Assembly: GCA_946405575.1 (NCBI GenBank)
Contig: CAMJHP010000025.1
Location: 1-39,960, forward strand
Length of the DNA: 39,960 nt
From: an uncultured Bacteroidales bacterium
GTDB taxonomy: Bacteria; Bacteroidota; Bacteroidia; Bacteroidales; F082
Reading direction: 5' to 3'
Part shown: positions 16,363 through 24,231 of the stretch, one piece after another
How the letters are laid out: each line of letters begins with the position of its first letter
Numbering within the stretch: position 1 is the first letter of the stretch
The notes under the pieces: generated by a model
Databases searched by the model: none
What the model was told of the DNA's origin: nothing
What the model saw: only the letters and a program-made list of their open reading frames with translations
Program-made: the position numbers and the translations under genes

Positions 16363-16989
16363 CTATGGTTTTTCATAAGCTTCTGTTTGTTCAGAATCTT
16401 TATGTATTGAAAGGTTTTGTGTAATTTGATGAATTAACGGTGCAACAATTTTATTAATAAACGAGAAATCCACACGATAAACATCTGAATAATACTGACA
16501 ATATGTATAATATTTTTGAAATACAGGCATATACATCTCAACACTTTCATTCTCTACAAATAATCCATAAGTATTGTTCTTGTCAAAATTAGTAATGTTA
16601 TCAAACTGATGTTTTTCCATTTCAGCAAAATGACTGATGATGTCTTGTGTAATGGTAAATTGTGTTGCTCCGTCCTGCCGATTGTTAAAAAAATCAACAT
16701 TCCCAACTTTGAGTATTTTTGAGAACTGTGACATAAAAAATGCGGGATTAATACAAATACGCTTGAAACCATGCATTTGTAAAGCATACATTCCGCCCAT
16801 GCATTTCCCTATAATAACATCAGGTTGCTCCGCCTGACAAAGTTCTTTCAAAAATGGCAATGCTAACAAAGGGTCAACTGGAATATCAGGAGCCACAATT
16901 TCAAAATCATGCAAGCATTTTTTTAACATCCCGATTTTGCTACTTTGAGAAGAGGACATAAATCCGTGAAAATAAACCAGTTTTTTCAT
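16363..16989 (-). CDS. YqiA/UPF0227-type alpha/beta-hydrolase with a cysteine at the nucleophile position
   Basis: A 208-aa alpha/beta-hydrolase-fold protein of the YqiA esterase type: an opening strand and oxyanion region (LVYFHGFMSSSQSSKIGML), then the nucleophile elbow IIGKCMGGMYAL at residues 60-70. In the family this elbow is G-x-S-x-GG, whereas here C63 replaces serine. Then comes FKRICINPAF. The C-terminal part (from about 130) is atypical and the catalytic histidine is hard to place. It could be a thiol hydrolase or a non-hydrolytic relative. It is the last gene of the radical-SAM operon, 4 bp after peptide ORF 16994-17122, so it may act on the modified product. Confidence 0.75.
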   Translation of the reverse strand: MKKLVYFHGFMSSSQSSKIGMLKKCLHDFEIVAPDIPVDPLLALPFLKELCQAEQPDVIIGKCMGGMYALQMHGFKRICINPAFFMSQFSKILKVGNVDFFNNRQDGATQFTITQDIISHFAEMEKHQFDNITNFDKNNTYGLFVENESVEMYMPVFQKYYTYCQYYSDVYRVDFSFINKIVAPLIHQITQNLSIHKDSEQTEAYEKP

Positions 16990-16993
16990 TTGA

Positions 16994-17122
16994 TTAGGTT
17001 TTCATAAATTCTTGACGTTCTTCCATTGTTAAATAACAACTAAAAGCTTCCGAATTACATAATTTACAATCGTATGAAGGTATATTAACCTCGTAGATTT
17101 CTGGTTTGCTGTATGTACTCAT
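16994..17122 (-). CDS. Small cysteine-containing peptide following a radical-SAM gene (peptide C)
   Basis: A 42-aa ORF whose ATG overlaps the stop of the radical-SAM gene (ATGA at 17119-17122) and whose stop is 4 bp before the esterase-fold gene, so translation is coupled on both sides. Key features: NIPSYDCKLCNSEAFSCYL with cysteines at 19, 22 and 29, and a helical acidic tail MEERQEF. It could be the substrate of the preceding radical-SAM enzyme or, because CKLC also occurs in the metal-knuckle protein at 23921, a small metal-binding accessory. It was found by reading the gap between genes. No known precursor family was recognised. Confidence 0.6.
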   Translation of the reverse strand: MSTYSKPEIYEVNIPSYDCKLCNSEAFSCYLTMEERQEFMKT

Positions 17123-18507
17123 AATTCTAACTCTTTTACTATATCATTAAATGACTTGTGACAACTATAATATAAATACTTTGCTTTTGCAAATAAACAT
17201 ATTTTTTCGTTAATCAACCCAGCATTACCATAGAAAGAATACTCATCTGCGGGACAATTGACGCAAAAATACAACGCTTTACATTCTATACATTCGTTTA
17301 TAGATTTCACAGGTGTGTTTCTGATGGATTTAAATCTTTGCCAAATTGTTTCAAACTTTTCGGTCAAGATATTACCACCCAATTGCTTTAATCCAGCAGA
17401 GCACCCAAATATAGTTCCTTCATAATCAACATAAAACTGATTATGCGGGAAGTCACACAAATACTGGGGAACATATCCGTTTTTCTTATAGAAAGACATC
17501 CATTCGTTCTTCTTTTGGGTAACCTTTTGATTGAATCCCTTTTGATAAGAGATGTCAATCTTAAGCATATCTTTCACGTCTATCATATAATCGCAAATAG
17601 AAGTGTCATTGGTGTTGGATGGAAAAATATAAAAAGCATATCTGAGTTCAACTCTATTATCTTTTGCGAATTGACAGATTGCAGGAAAATCCTCAATGGT
17701 CAATTTTGAAACAATTAACTTTAATGAAAGGGGCACTTTGGCTTTTATTATTTTATTGATATTAATCATAACTTTTTCATACATACCAAAACGCTTTGTT
17801 GTTTTTTGATACGTTTCTTCACTGAAACCATAAACGGAAACAATAAGCCGTTCAGGTGGAAGTTCCTTGAACAGAGACAGGTGTGACTCGGTTATCATCG
17901 AGCCATTTGTGAAAACACGAATCAGCATCCCCTTGTATTTTGCATAGCGGTATATTTCTGAAAAATCTGGCCTAATAAAAGGGTCTCCTCCAGAAAAAAC
18001 GACTTGAAGTGCGCCTATATCGACCATTTTATCGATAATTCTTTTTATGGTTTCCGTGTCCAACTCTTTCCCTGATTCCTTTAATTCACCTTGATAGCAA
18101 TGGTAGCATAAAAAATTACATCTTGGTGTTAATTCAAAGCTTTTTACTTTGTACGGATGTTCTTGCTTACTCCAATAGTTATTCACATAGTAACTGAATG
18201 GACGCTTTGGCACAACCGAAACCAATTTGCCAGGCTCTTTTTTTGTTGATGTTGTCACAGCGCCTATTTCAACAAAAGCATTAACCACTTCATCAATGTC
18301 AGGCTGAACAACAGCACGTTGCATCTCATATCTTTCACATATTTCTTCAACTATTTTTTCAATAGAATAAGATAGAGATAGCATCGAGAAGACTTCGGCC
18401 GCAGTCTGGTTTAATTCATAAAGTTTGTTTCTTGTGACATCGATGATAAAAAAAACAGAGCCAATCTTTCTAAGAACGAAAGTGTTATTTGCTTTTATAG
18501 TATCCAT
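17119..18507 (-). CDS. Radical-SAM/SPASM peptide-modifying enzyme with PqqD-like N-domain (rSAM C)
   Basis: A 462-aa enzyme. Residues 5-85 form a PqqD-like peptide-recognition domain (FVLRKIGSVFFIIDV, LNQTAAEVFSML, DEVVNAFVEIGAV). The radical-SAM core starts at about 120 with the CX3CX2C cluster C130-NFL-C134-YH-C137 and GGDPFIRPDF. The SPASM C-terminus carries auxiliary-cluster cysteines (LCDFPHNQFYVDYEGTIFGC, then ECIECKALYFCVNCPADEY). Such enzymes use SAM-derived radicals to cross-link or modify ribosomal peptides. The PqqD-like domain would bind a leader. It is the ninth gene of the probable ten-gene transcript beginning at 23847, overlapping peptide C by ATGA. Confidence 0.92.
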   Translation of the reverse strand: MDTIKANNTFVLRKIGSVFFIIDVTRNKLYELNQTAAEVFSMLSLSYSIEKIVEEICERYEMQRAVVQPDIDEVVNAFVEIGAVTTSTKKEPGKLVSVVPKRPFSYYVNNYWSKQEHPYKVKSFELTPRCNFLCYHCYQGELKESGKELDTETIKRIIDKMVDIGALQVVFSGGDPFIRPDFSEIYRYAKYKGMLIRVFTNGSMITESHLSLFKELPPERLIVSVYGFSEETYQKTTKRFGMYEKVMININKIIKAKVPLSLKLIVSKLTIEDFPAICQFAKDNRVELRYAFYIFPSNTNDTSICDYMIDVKDMLKIDISYQKGFNQKVTQKKNEWMSFYKKNGYVPQYLCDFPHNQFYVDYEGTIFGCSAGLKQLGGNILTEKFETIWQRFKSIRNTPVKSINECIECKALYFCVNCPADEYSFYGNAGLINEKICLFAKAKYLYYSCHKSFNDIVKELEL

Positions 18508-18543
18508 GATTCAAATTGTTCTTATTGCTTTGTTACATGTTGT

Positions 18544-19641
18544 TTAATACTCATTTTGCATTGATTCTTTTATTGCTTCCAAATATCCAAATCCGAACTC
18601 TTGTGATGGTTCTAAAACCATGCATTGCCCCCATTCATTCCATGCCCTAACGAAAATGAAATCCGAAGACGTTTTTCGCGACAATGCCAACATTTTACCA
18701 AAATGGTTCTTGAACGAGGAAGGATTAGATCCCAAAACAATGGAAGCATTCTCCTTATATCGAGGCGTAGTGTCCCAGCTAGTAAAAACATTATAAAAAT
18801 AGGTTTTGTTTGAAGGCAATTTTTGCATTAGTTTATATGAGGTACGAGTTAATACGCCGTATGAATAGAATTCATGTTGTGCTTTTATTGATATTTTTAA
18901 GTACCTATCATATATGTAACGACTGAATCTATTTTTAATCGATGAGTTGAACCTTAATGCAATTTGAGAAAAGCGGTACTCCTTAAATGTCAAGGCAGAA
19001 CAGGTGTTTAATAATTCTTTACGAAACAATTCGGAAGGTTCCCAAACTGTATTGATGATAAATACTCCATCAAACCCATCTTCTTTGCACAACAGATCCC
19101 ATAAAACCACCATTTTTTCCAATTCTGGGATATCCAAAGGTCTGTAAATAACAACAACTGGTTTATTGTTGACCTTAATATAACGTGGATCATGAAAAAA
19201 AGAAGAAAAATAGCGATAATGGTTTCGCCAATCCTTAACATCTCCGTATTCCTGTTTAATTAGCACTTTATTCTCACCAATCCAACTGTTTGTCCAATCA
19301 TGGTTGGCCCAAGTAAAACAGTAATGAATGGGAATATCACTCCAATCAAGAAGATTTTTTACAGGTTGTTCAAGCAATAGCTTTCCATTATACCAATAAT
19401 GGTAAATTGCCCATCCATATATATGATACATATTACACAAAGACGCTTGCCAAACCATTGTTTCCTTATCTAATAGATTGTAATAATTATCAAATAATGG
19501 CAAAAACGGTTGATGATGACCTTTAAATAATGGCTTACTAAGTTTCACATTATCCCATTCGGTGAAACCTACACCCCACCAAATATCGTTCTCGGGAATA
19601 GAATGATATTGAGGAAGATAATATGCCAATACTTTTGTCAT
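18544..19641 (-). CDS. WbsX-type glycosyltransferase / GH99-like protein
   Basis: A 365-aa protein matching the Glyco_tran_WbsX family, usually found in O-antigen and polysaccharide loci and related to the GH99 fold. Signature: VLAYYLPQYHSIPENDIWWG, then GFTEWDNV, YHYWYNGK, CFTWANHDWTNSW and FIFVRAWNEWGQCM near the end. ATG 19641 is preferred over 19647 because it overlaps the upstream stop as ATGA. Its presence inside a radical-SAM peptide operon, rather than beside sugar-nucleotide genes, suggests glycosylation or hydrolysis of the peptide product. No signal peptide, so cytoplasmic. Confidence 0.88.
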   Translation of the reverse strand: MTKVLAYYLPQYHSIPENDIWWGVGFTEWDNVKLSKPLFKGHHQPFLPLFDNYYNLLDKETMVWQASLCNMYHIYGWAIYHYWYNGKLLLEQPVKNLLDWSDIPIHYCFTWANHDWTNSWIGENKVLIKQEYGDVKDWRNHYRYFSSFFHDPRYIKVNNKPVVVIYRPLDIPELEKMVVLWDLLCKEDGFDGVFIINTVWEPSELFRKELLNTCSALTFKEYRFSQIALRFNSSIKNRFSRYIYDRYLKISIKAQHEFYSYGVLTRTSYKLMQKLPSNKTYFYNVFTSWDTTPRYKENASIVLGSNPSSFKNHFGKMLALSRKTSSDFIFVRAWNEWGQCMVLEPSQEFGFGYLEAIKESMQNEY

Positions 19642-20285
19642 TTCCAACCTTTTTCACGAATATACGATAGAATAATATTAACGCTTTCTTCGATACTATA
19701 ATTATTTGAGTTCAATATCAGCTGGTTCCTCTCTTTTTTCAATGGTGCAAACCCTCTGTTTTTATCACGGTCATCTCTTTCCTTTATTATTTGTATCATT
19801 TTTTCATCCAAACCTTCCCTTCCCTTGTCTTCATAATCGCATTCAAGATATATCTTGAATTTGGTGTTTGGAAAAACAAACGAGCCAATGTCACGACCCG
19901 ATACCACAAAGCGTCTCTCTCCTATGTATTGGTGAATAACATTTGTAAGATACAACCTGATAGGAATATTTTCTGCAATTATTGAAGTTAATGTGTCGAT
20001 AGCATGTTTTTCAATGGTGGGATCAATAGTATTACCATTGACCAGCACAATACTCCCCAAACCAGATCGGCGCAATTCAACTTGTGAATAACAATCATAA
20101 AATGCAATGGGTTTATCAAAAAATTGTTCGTACGGTACGTCTTTCCAGAAAAGCGAAAACGCCCTGTATACAAATCCCGTGTCAAGAAAGGGAACATTTA
20201 TAACGCGAGAGAGTTCTTTTGAAATTCTGGATTTATTTGTCCTGCATCCCCCGTCTACAGAAATAATATACTCGTTATTGTACAT
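19638..20285 (-). CDS. Cytidylate-kinase-like P-loop protein
   Basis: A 215-aa protein of the Cmk/AAA-18-like fold. The phosphate-binding loop is altered: DGGCRTNKSRIS at 11-22 instead of DGxxGxGKSTxx, with N17 replacing the usual glycine while K18 and S19 are kept. Other Cmk motifs are clear: FLDTGFVYRAF (substrate/lid region), VVSGRDIGSFVFPN (R131-D132) and KIYLECD. It probably phosphorylates something other than CMP, such as a nucleoside, sugar or peptide in this pathway, or uses another nucleotide donor. Start 20285 (MYNNEYI) is chosen because the longer frame overlaps the kinase-fold gene more deeply. The housekeeping cmk is presumably elsewhere. Confidence 0.8.
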   Translation of the reverse strand: MYNNEYIISVDGGCRTNKSRISKELSRVINVPFLDTGFVYRAFSLFWKDVPYEQFFDKPIAFYDCYSQVELRRSGLGSIVLVNGNTIDPTIEKHAIDTLTSIIAENIPIRLYLTNVIHQYIGERRFVVSGRDIGSFVFPNTKFKIYLECDYEDKGREGLDEKMIQIIKERDDRDKNRGFAPLKKERNQLILNSNNYSIEESVNIILSYIREKGWK

Positions 20286-20991
20286 AATGTTTGCTTTCAA
20301 ATAATAGTTCAACAAAGTTGTCTTGTTCCAAATAGTAATTGATATTTGATCCGAAATATTCTTTTGCGTAAATACCTTTGTCTATTTGTTTTGCTATGTG
20401 TTTATAAAGCCAAGGTTTCATGAAAGGATAGTTTACCATAAGGAAAGCTTTCAAGCATGATTGTTTGAAAATTGTTTCATCATATTGCTCAAAAGAAACT
20501 CCATAATCAACCAATCTTCCCTTGCCATTGAATTCAATAAAGTTTTCTTTTTTAAAATCCCAAAAAAGAATTTGGTGTTCTTTGCAGTTTATTAGAAACT
20601 CTTTTAATTCTTTTGCGGAAATAACATGTGAATTTGAGTCTAAATACTGACGACTAATAATATCAAAATGTTCGCCTCTTATCACCATTATTGGAAGTAT
20701 TAGCTCACACTCCTTCGACATTAATAACACCTTGTCAAAAATCTCAATGTTTGTAAGGCGGTTATAAAAAACTTTGTAGGCTTTTACTTTGTCTGTGAAA
20801 ACAACTCCTTCGTGACCAATGCCTAATCTAATCAAATTGTCTATTGCAACATCATATATTTGTGAAACCTCATTTTTCATATCGTCAATTAATTGTATAT
20901 TAGTCATGGGAAAGAGAAATAATTTGAGTTTTTTCACACCATACGAATACATCTCGTACAATACACTTATTTGATTGAGTAACATGGGCAT
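20275..20991 (-). CDS. Protein-kinase-fold enzyme in the radical-SAM operon
   Basis: A 238-aa small kinase-fold protein. ATP-binding: LGIGHEGVVF (57-66, glycine-rich loop) and AYKVF with K73. Catalytic loop: ILFWDFKKEN with D145 and N150, comparable to HxDxxxxN. Metal-binding LVDYG with D162, in place of DFG. Both lobes are therefore present in compact form, as in aminoglycoside-phosphotransferase or Rio-like kinases. It may phosphorylate the peptide or a small molecule. ATG 20991 is chosen (10 bp after peptide D) because the longer frame to 21066 would run through peptide D. It overlaps the next gene by 11 bp. Confidence 0.78.
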   Translation of the reverse strand: MPMLLNQISVLYEMYSYGVKKLKLFLFPMTNIQLIDDMKNEVSQIYDVAIDNLIRLGIGHEGVVFTDKVKAYKVFYNRLTNIEIFDKVLLMSKECELILPIMVIRGEHFDIISRQYLDSNSHVISAKELKEFLINCKEHQILFWDFKKENFIEFNGKGRLVDYGVSFEQYDETIFKQSCLKAFLMVNYPFMKPWLYKHIAKQIDKGIYAKEYFGSNINYYLEQDNFVELLFESKHYVQ

Positions 20992-21001
20992 GGGTCTGTT
21001 T

Positions 21002-21169
21002 CTACTTTTTCGGCGAGTAGCAAAAGCATTTGTACCATCTTGCAAGCCATCTTGACAAAGATGCATAGTTGTAGTTTGGAGGAAACATTCCTTCTGGTTC
21101 CTCTGTATAAAGTCTTGTCTTATTGTTAACGGTTAAATCAAGCTTTTTTATTGTACATAAGTCTTTCAT
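21002..21169 (-). CDS. Small peptide following a radical-SAM gene (peptide D)
   Basis: A 55-aa ORF starting 4 bp after the radical-SAM gene 21174-22550 and ending 10 bp before the kinase-fold gene. The first half (MKDLCTIKKLDLTVNNK) could act as leader. The second half is aromatic and basic: EEPEGMFPPNYNYASLSRWL, then ARWYKCFCYSPKK with cysteines at 48 and 50. Aromatic residues, tryptophans and closely spaced cysteines near the C-terminus are typical targets of radical-SAM cross-linking. It is the most precursor-like of the small ORFs by composition, but no named family was recognised. Confidence 0.65.
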   Translation of the reverse strand: MKDLCTIKKLDLTVNNKTRLYTEEPEGMFPPNYNYASLSRWLARWYKCFCYSPKK

Positions 21170-21173
21170 GGTT

Positions 21174-22550
21174 TCAATCTTTATGTTCTATAAACGTGTT
21201 CCATCTTTTTTCGGCCAAATCGCATACATTTTCGACAGGAATCTCCTTATTCCCGTTTGCCTGTTCAAACTCTTCGGTGCAAGGAGTGCATATTGGAAGA
21301 TACTTGCAAGTTATACATTTGAACTCTTTAGAGAGCTTTTGTTTCCGTTGTTCGCCCCAATAATCCCAAACATAATCATAACCATATTCAAACAAATCTA
21401 TACCTTTATTACGCAAAGTCATACAAGGCGACATCTTCCCGTCATAACCGATAAAAACCTTGTCTATTCCGGCTCCACACACAAATTGAGACCAACCACT
21501 CTCATTGTTGCAATCGAAGGGCAAACAGTTGCATTTGTGGACCAAGTCTCGAAATGCTTTAATTTTTACGGGGTCACGTTTTTCAACTTCAATTATTTGG
21601 TCATTAGAAAGCATCAACTCACGAGGGTTTTTCAATGTATTATTTCCCTGACCAATCACCACGTTGTAACGGAAAGGTGCATTATGTTTATAGGCTATTT
21701 TATTGAATTCTGAAATATGGTCATAATTCATTTTGTTTAATATCATTTTAGTTGTATAATAAATGCCATTTTCATCCAGTAATTCCAACGCGCTACAAAG
21801 TAGGTCGTAACCATCTTTCACACCTGTAAAACGTTCATATTCCTCATTAGATGTTCCATACAGCGTAATATCTAGGCTTCTTGGGGGATAAGCTGCAAAA
21901 TATGCCGCCAAATCTTTATCAATTAACAATGCATTGGTAAAGACATCGATCAAAAAACCTTGTTCCTTAAAAGCCTTGTAGATTACTTTGAAATTTGGAT
22001 TAGAGAGAGGTTCCCCTCCAGTAATAGTTACATTAATAATACCCTTGTCTTTTAGAATGTTAGCTATTTGTATGAACTTATCGGTTGAAATCTTTTTTTT
22101 CTTATCCAAACCTTTTACATAACAATGAGGACAATTGCAATTACACTCAGAGGTTATTTCGACCACGCCAATAAGTGGTTTTCGCATTTTTCCCATCTTT
22201 CCTTTCAGTGGACCAAATCCAATGACTTCGGCATTCGACATGGATCCGATCTCATATAATGAGCTATCCTTTGGTATTAAAACATGTTCGTTTACTAACA
22301 ATGAAATGGTCGCATAAATGTTATTCTCTAATTCTTTATCAGAACATGAGTGGTCTTTTTCTCCCAATATTATTTGGATGGTTTCGGATTCTGTATTATT
22401 CTCCAATAATTCCAATACATGCAAACAGCTGGAATTGACCATTAGCACTTTTTTTGAGCGACCATAGTCTTTTTCTTTAATATCGACCAGCAATGTGTCA
22501 TCACCGGCTTGAACTCTAATGAAATTTTTATTAATTTGATACTCTTTCAT
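21174..22550 (-). CDS. Radical-SAM/SPASM enzyme with PqqD-like N-domain (rSAM D)
   Basis: A 458-aa enzyme. Residues 1-95 form an N-terminal recognition-type domain ending in NIYATISLLVNEHVLIP. The radical-SAM core begins at GVVEITSECNCNCPHCYVKG, with the cluster C136, C140 and C143 plus an extra C138. It continues with TITGGEPLSNPNF. The C-terminal SPASM part includes FVCGAGIDKVFIGYDGKMSP, then C-M, FKCITCKYLPICTPC and ENVCDLAEKRW. It should carry auxiliary Fe-S clusters and modify a peptide, most likely the 55-aa ORF 4 bp downstream. The start overlaps the methyltransferase stop (ATGA). Confidence 0.93.
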   Translation of the reverse strand: MKEYQINKNFIRVQAGDDTLLVDIKEKDYGRSKKVLMVNSSCLHVLELLENNTESETIQIILGEKDHSCSDKELENNIYATISLLVNEHVLIPKDSSLYEIGSMSNAEVIGFGPLKGKMGKMRKPLIGVVEITSECNCNCPHCYVKGLDKKKKISTDKFIQIANILKDKGIINVTITGGEPLSNPNFKVIYKAFKEQGFLIDVFTNALLIDKDLAAYFAAYPPRSLDITLYGTSNEEYERFTGVKDGYDLLCSALELLDENGIYYTTKMILNKMNYDHISEFNKIAYKHNAPFRYNVVIGQGNNTLKNPRELMLSNDQIIEVEKRDPVKIKAFRDLVHKCNCLPFDCNNESGWSQFVCGAGIDKVFIGYDGKMSPCMTLRNKGIDLFEYGYDYVWDYWGEQRKQKLSKEFKCITCKYLPICTPCTEEFEQANGNKEIPVENVCDLAEKRWNTFIEHKD

Positions 22551-23359
22551 TTGTTGATGGATTTTTTAACAACCATTAGAACATGATTACCGTCATTTAG
22601 TTTAATAGTCCTGCCTAGTTCATGTGCAACATTAAGAAATCGATTGGTTTCGGATAAGGAGATTCCACTTTCAATGCTACCGAAAACATCACTTGCGACA
22701 ACATCAAGTACGGCAAAACCTTTTTCAACAAAAAATGCTTTGATTAGTGATGGCTCAACAAAAGAAACAGGGATACCGCCCGACCTTTTTTGAAACGAAA
22801 ACACAGTGTCGTTGTGCATTAAACTTTCATAATAATCGCATAAGCATGTTAGATCATTGTCTTGGAGTATTTTTTTTCGGGAAGCATCATTGAATTTCGA
22901 ATACTTTGACAAGAAAGCTATAATAGCAGTGCCGTCGTCATCCTTCATAATGGATGCGACCTTGTCCAGCGTCATTTCAACATCTTGGATGTTTCGGCAG
23001 TGATACAATGGTCCGAGACACAATACCAAATCATAAGTGCAGTTATTGACTAAAGCATCCGAAAAACAGTCACAGTGGTGGGTTTTTAATTGAACACCCG
23101 CCCATCTTGCTTTTTGTTCGGCAATCTCTATTTCCTTTTTCGAGATGTCAAGTAATAACACCTTTTTTCCTGTTTTGGCCAGGGGAATGGCATAAACGCC
23201 CGTTCCTCCCCCGAGATCACAGACCGTTTTGGCATCGCGACAATATAAATCAATGAGACGCATGGTCATTAGATACTCGAGGGAGAATGGTGATAATCTC
23301 GCGTCTTCTTCCAAGGAGTGAAGGTTATAATAATCGGCAATATTTTGTGTTCCGCTCAA
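22547..23359 (-). CDS. SAM-dependent methyltransferase
   Basis: A 270-aa class I methyltransferase. Motif I VCDLGGGTGVYAIPLA at about 46-61 binds SAM, followed by LLLDISKKEIEIAEQKA (motif II acidic residue) and TYDLVLCLGPLYHCRN (motif IV region). The C-terminal part is variable and probably holds the substrate site. The product of the operon may be methylated on N or O. Alternatively it could methylate a small molecule. It lies 11 bp after the PNPOx-like gene and overlaps the radical-SAM gene by 4 bp (ATGA), making co-translation likely. Confidence 0.9.
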   Translation of the reverse strand: MSGTQNIADYYNLHSLEEDARLSPFSLEYLMTMRLIDLYCRDAKTVCDLGGGTGVYAIPLAKTGKKVLLLDISKKEIEIAEQKARWAGVQLKTHHCDCFSDALVNNCTYDLVLCLGPLYHCRNIQDVEMTLDKVASIMKDDDGTAIIAFLSKYSKFNDASRKKILQDNDLTCLCDYYESLMHNDTVFSFQKRSGGIPVSFVEPSLIKAFFVEKGFAVLDVVASDVFGSIESGISLSETNRFLNVAHELGRTIKLNDGNHVLMVVKKSINK

Positions 23360-23370
23360 AACAAAACAGA

Positions 23371-23847
23371 TTAGAATTCAACGACATGGAACTCTTTCCC
23401 GAATGTTGGGACATCCAATAATTTCAGTGAAGTAACTTTTACGGTGAATATCCGGGACTTAACCAGTTTGTTTGCAATCTGATCAACATTCTTTATCATC
23501 GTAGCGTACACGGGAAACCGCTTCGTATAGAGATGCCAGCATTCAACCAGATTCAATCCTGATGCCTGTGTACAAATCCCTTGGATCTGTATGCCCTGAT
23601 GATTACTTCCATACGCTTCAGGCTCGTTGTAAACAACAATTGAAACCTTGCCGTTTTTTTCAATGTTTTCAGCGTGTGTTGTGTCTTTGTCAGAAACAAA
23701 CACTATTTCAAGGTCTTTGTTATATGCGAAATAGATATTGTTCGCATGTGAGCGATCACCATCATTTGTGGCAAGAGTTGCAACAGAATTGGTTTTCAAT
23801 ATTTCTTTTGCCGCATCTATAATGTCTTGATTTAATACCTGTTTCAT
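23371..23847 (-). CDS. PNPOx-like (pyridoxamine-phosphate-oxidase-fold) flavoprotein
   Basis: A 158-aa split-barrel flavin-binding family protein: NSVATLATNDGDRSHANNIY, then LEIVFVSDKDTTHAENIEKN and VSIVVYN are the usual strand pattern, with GIQIQGICTQ as a barrel strand. Such proteins bind FMN, F420 or haem and act as small reductases or oxidases. The product could reduce or oxidise the modified peptide or a cofactor. It is the first large gene of the radical-SAM operon. It lies 73 bp after the small metal-knuckle ORF (23921), which has a promoter element upstream. Confidence 0.85.
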   Translation of the reverse strand: MKQVLNQDIIDAAKEILKTNSVATLATNDGDRSHANNIYFAYNKDLEIVFVSDKDTTHAENIEKNGKVSIVVYNEPEAYGSNHQGIQIQGICTQASGLNLVECWHLYTKRFPVYATMIKNVDQIANKLVKSRIFTVKVTSLKLLDVPTFGKEFHVVEF

Positions 23848-23920
23848 ACCTCATTAAAGATTGAAAAAATCCATATAAAGGTTTGTCAAAGCCATAGACT
23901 ATGTAAGAAGATTTAGCCTA

Positions 23921-24061
23921 TTAACGACTATGTTGATTTTGATATAAGTTTTTAAAACATATAGGACAATATCCACCTGTTTTCAATAGAAATTCTATTG
24001 GGAGAACTTTTCCACAAAGTTTGCAATTGCCTGTTTTTGAATTGTTTTGCTGTTCGCTCAT
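23921..24061 (-). CDS. Tiny four-cysteine metal-knuckle protein (A)
   Basis: A 46-aa ORF, too short for usual gene calling. Two CxxC knuckles, GNCKLCGKVLPIEF (C13, C16) and GGYCPICFKNLY (C32, C35), predict one zinc or iron site. It shares the pattern M-x-EQ, C-K-x-C, G-x-Y-C-x-x-C with the 55-aa ORF at 27377, which occupies the same position behind another radical-SAM/peptide pair. It has an exact -7 promoter element 68-75 bp upstream, so it may lead the PNPOx operon. Role unknown; possibilities are regulator, metal carrier or partner of the radical-SAM enzyme. Confidence 0.65.
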   Translation of the reverse strand: MSEQQNNSKTGNCKLCGKVLPIEFLLKTGGYCPICFKNLYQNQHSR

Positions 24062-24128
24062 ACAAGTTATTAGCCAAGTTATATCCCATTAGGCTCTTCG
24101 GTTTTATTGAACATAAATTTATTTATTT

Positions 24129-24136
24129 CAAATATA
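24129..24136 (-). promoter_or_regulatory. -7 element upstream of the metal-knuckle/PNPOx operon
   Basis: TATATTTG on the minus strand matches TAnnTTTG exactly. No TTTG is seen at the usual -33 distance. Confidence 0.45.
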
Positions 24137-24170
24137 CTTTTTTTCAATTATCCTTACGGTTAGGAATAAC

Positions 24171-24212
24171 GAGCAATCACTCATTTGAGATTCCTCTTTT
24201 GGGCGATTGCTC
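24171..24212. other. Long-armed hairpin between peptide A and metal-knuckle A
   Basis: GAGCAATC (24171-24178) pairs with GATTGCTC (24205-24212), with an inner CTCA/TGAG pairing in the loop. It is not followed by a T-run on the minus strand, so it may be an RNA-stability or attenuation element rather than a simple terminator. Confidence 0.45.
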
Positions 24213-24231
24213 ATACGGGAACAGTAAAAAA

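Noticed and set aside
20275..21066. Longer start for the kinase-fold protein at 21066
   Set aside because: It would run in another frame through the whole peptide-D C-terminus; the internal ATG at 20991 leaves a clean 10-bp gap and begins before the ATP-binding motifs.
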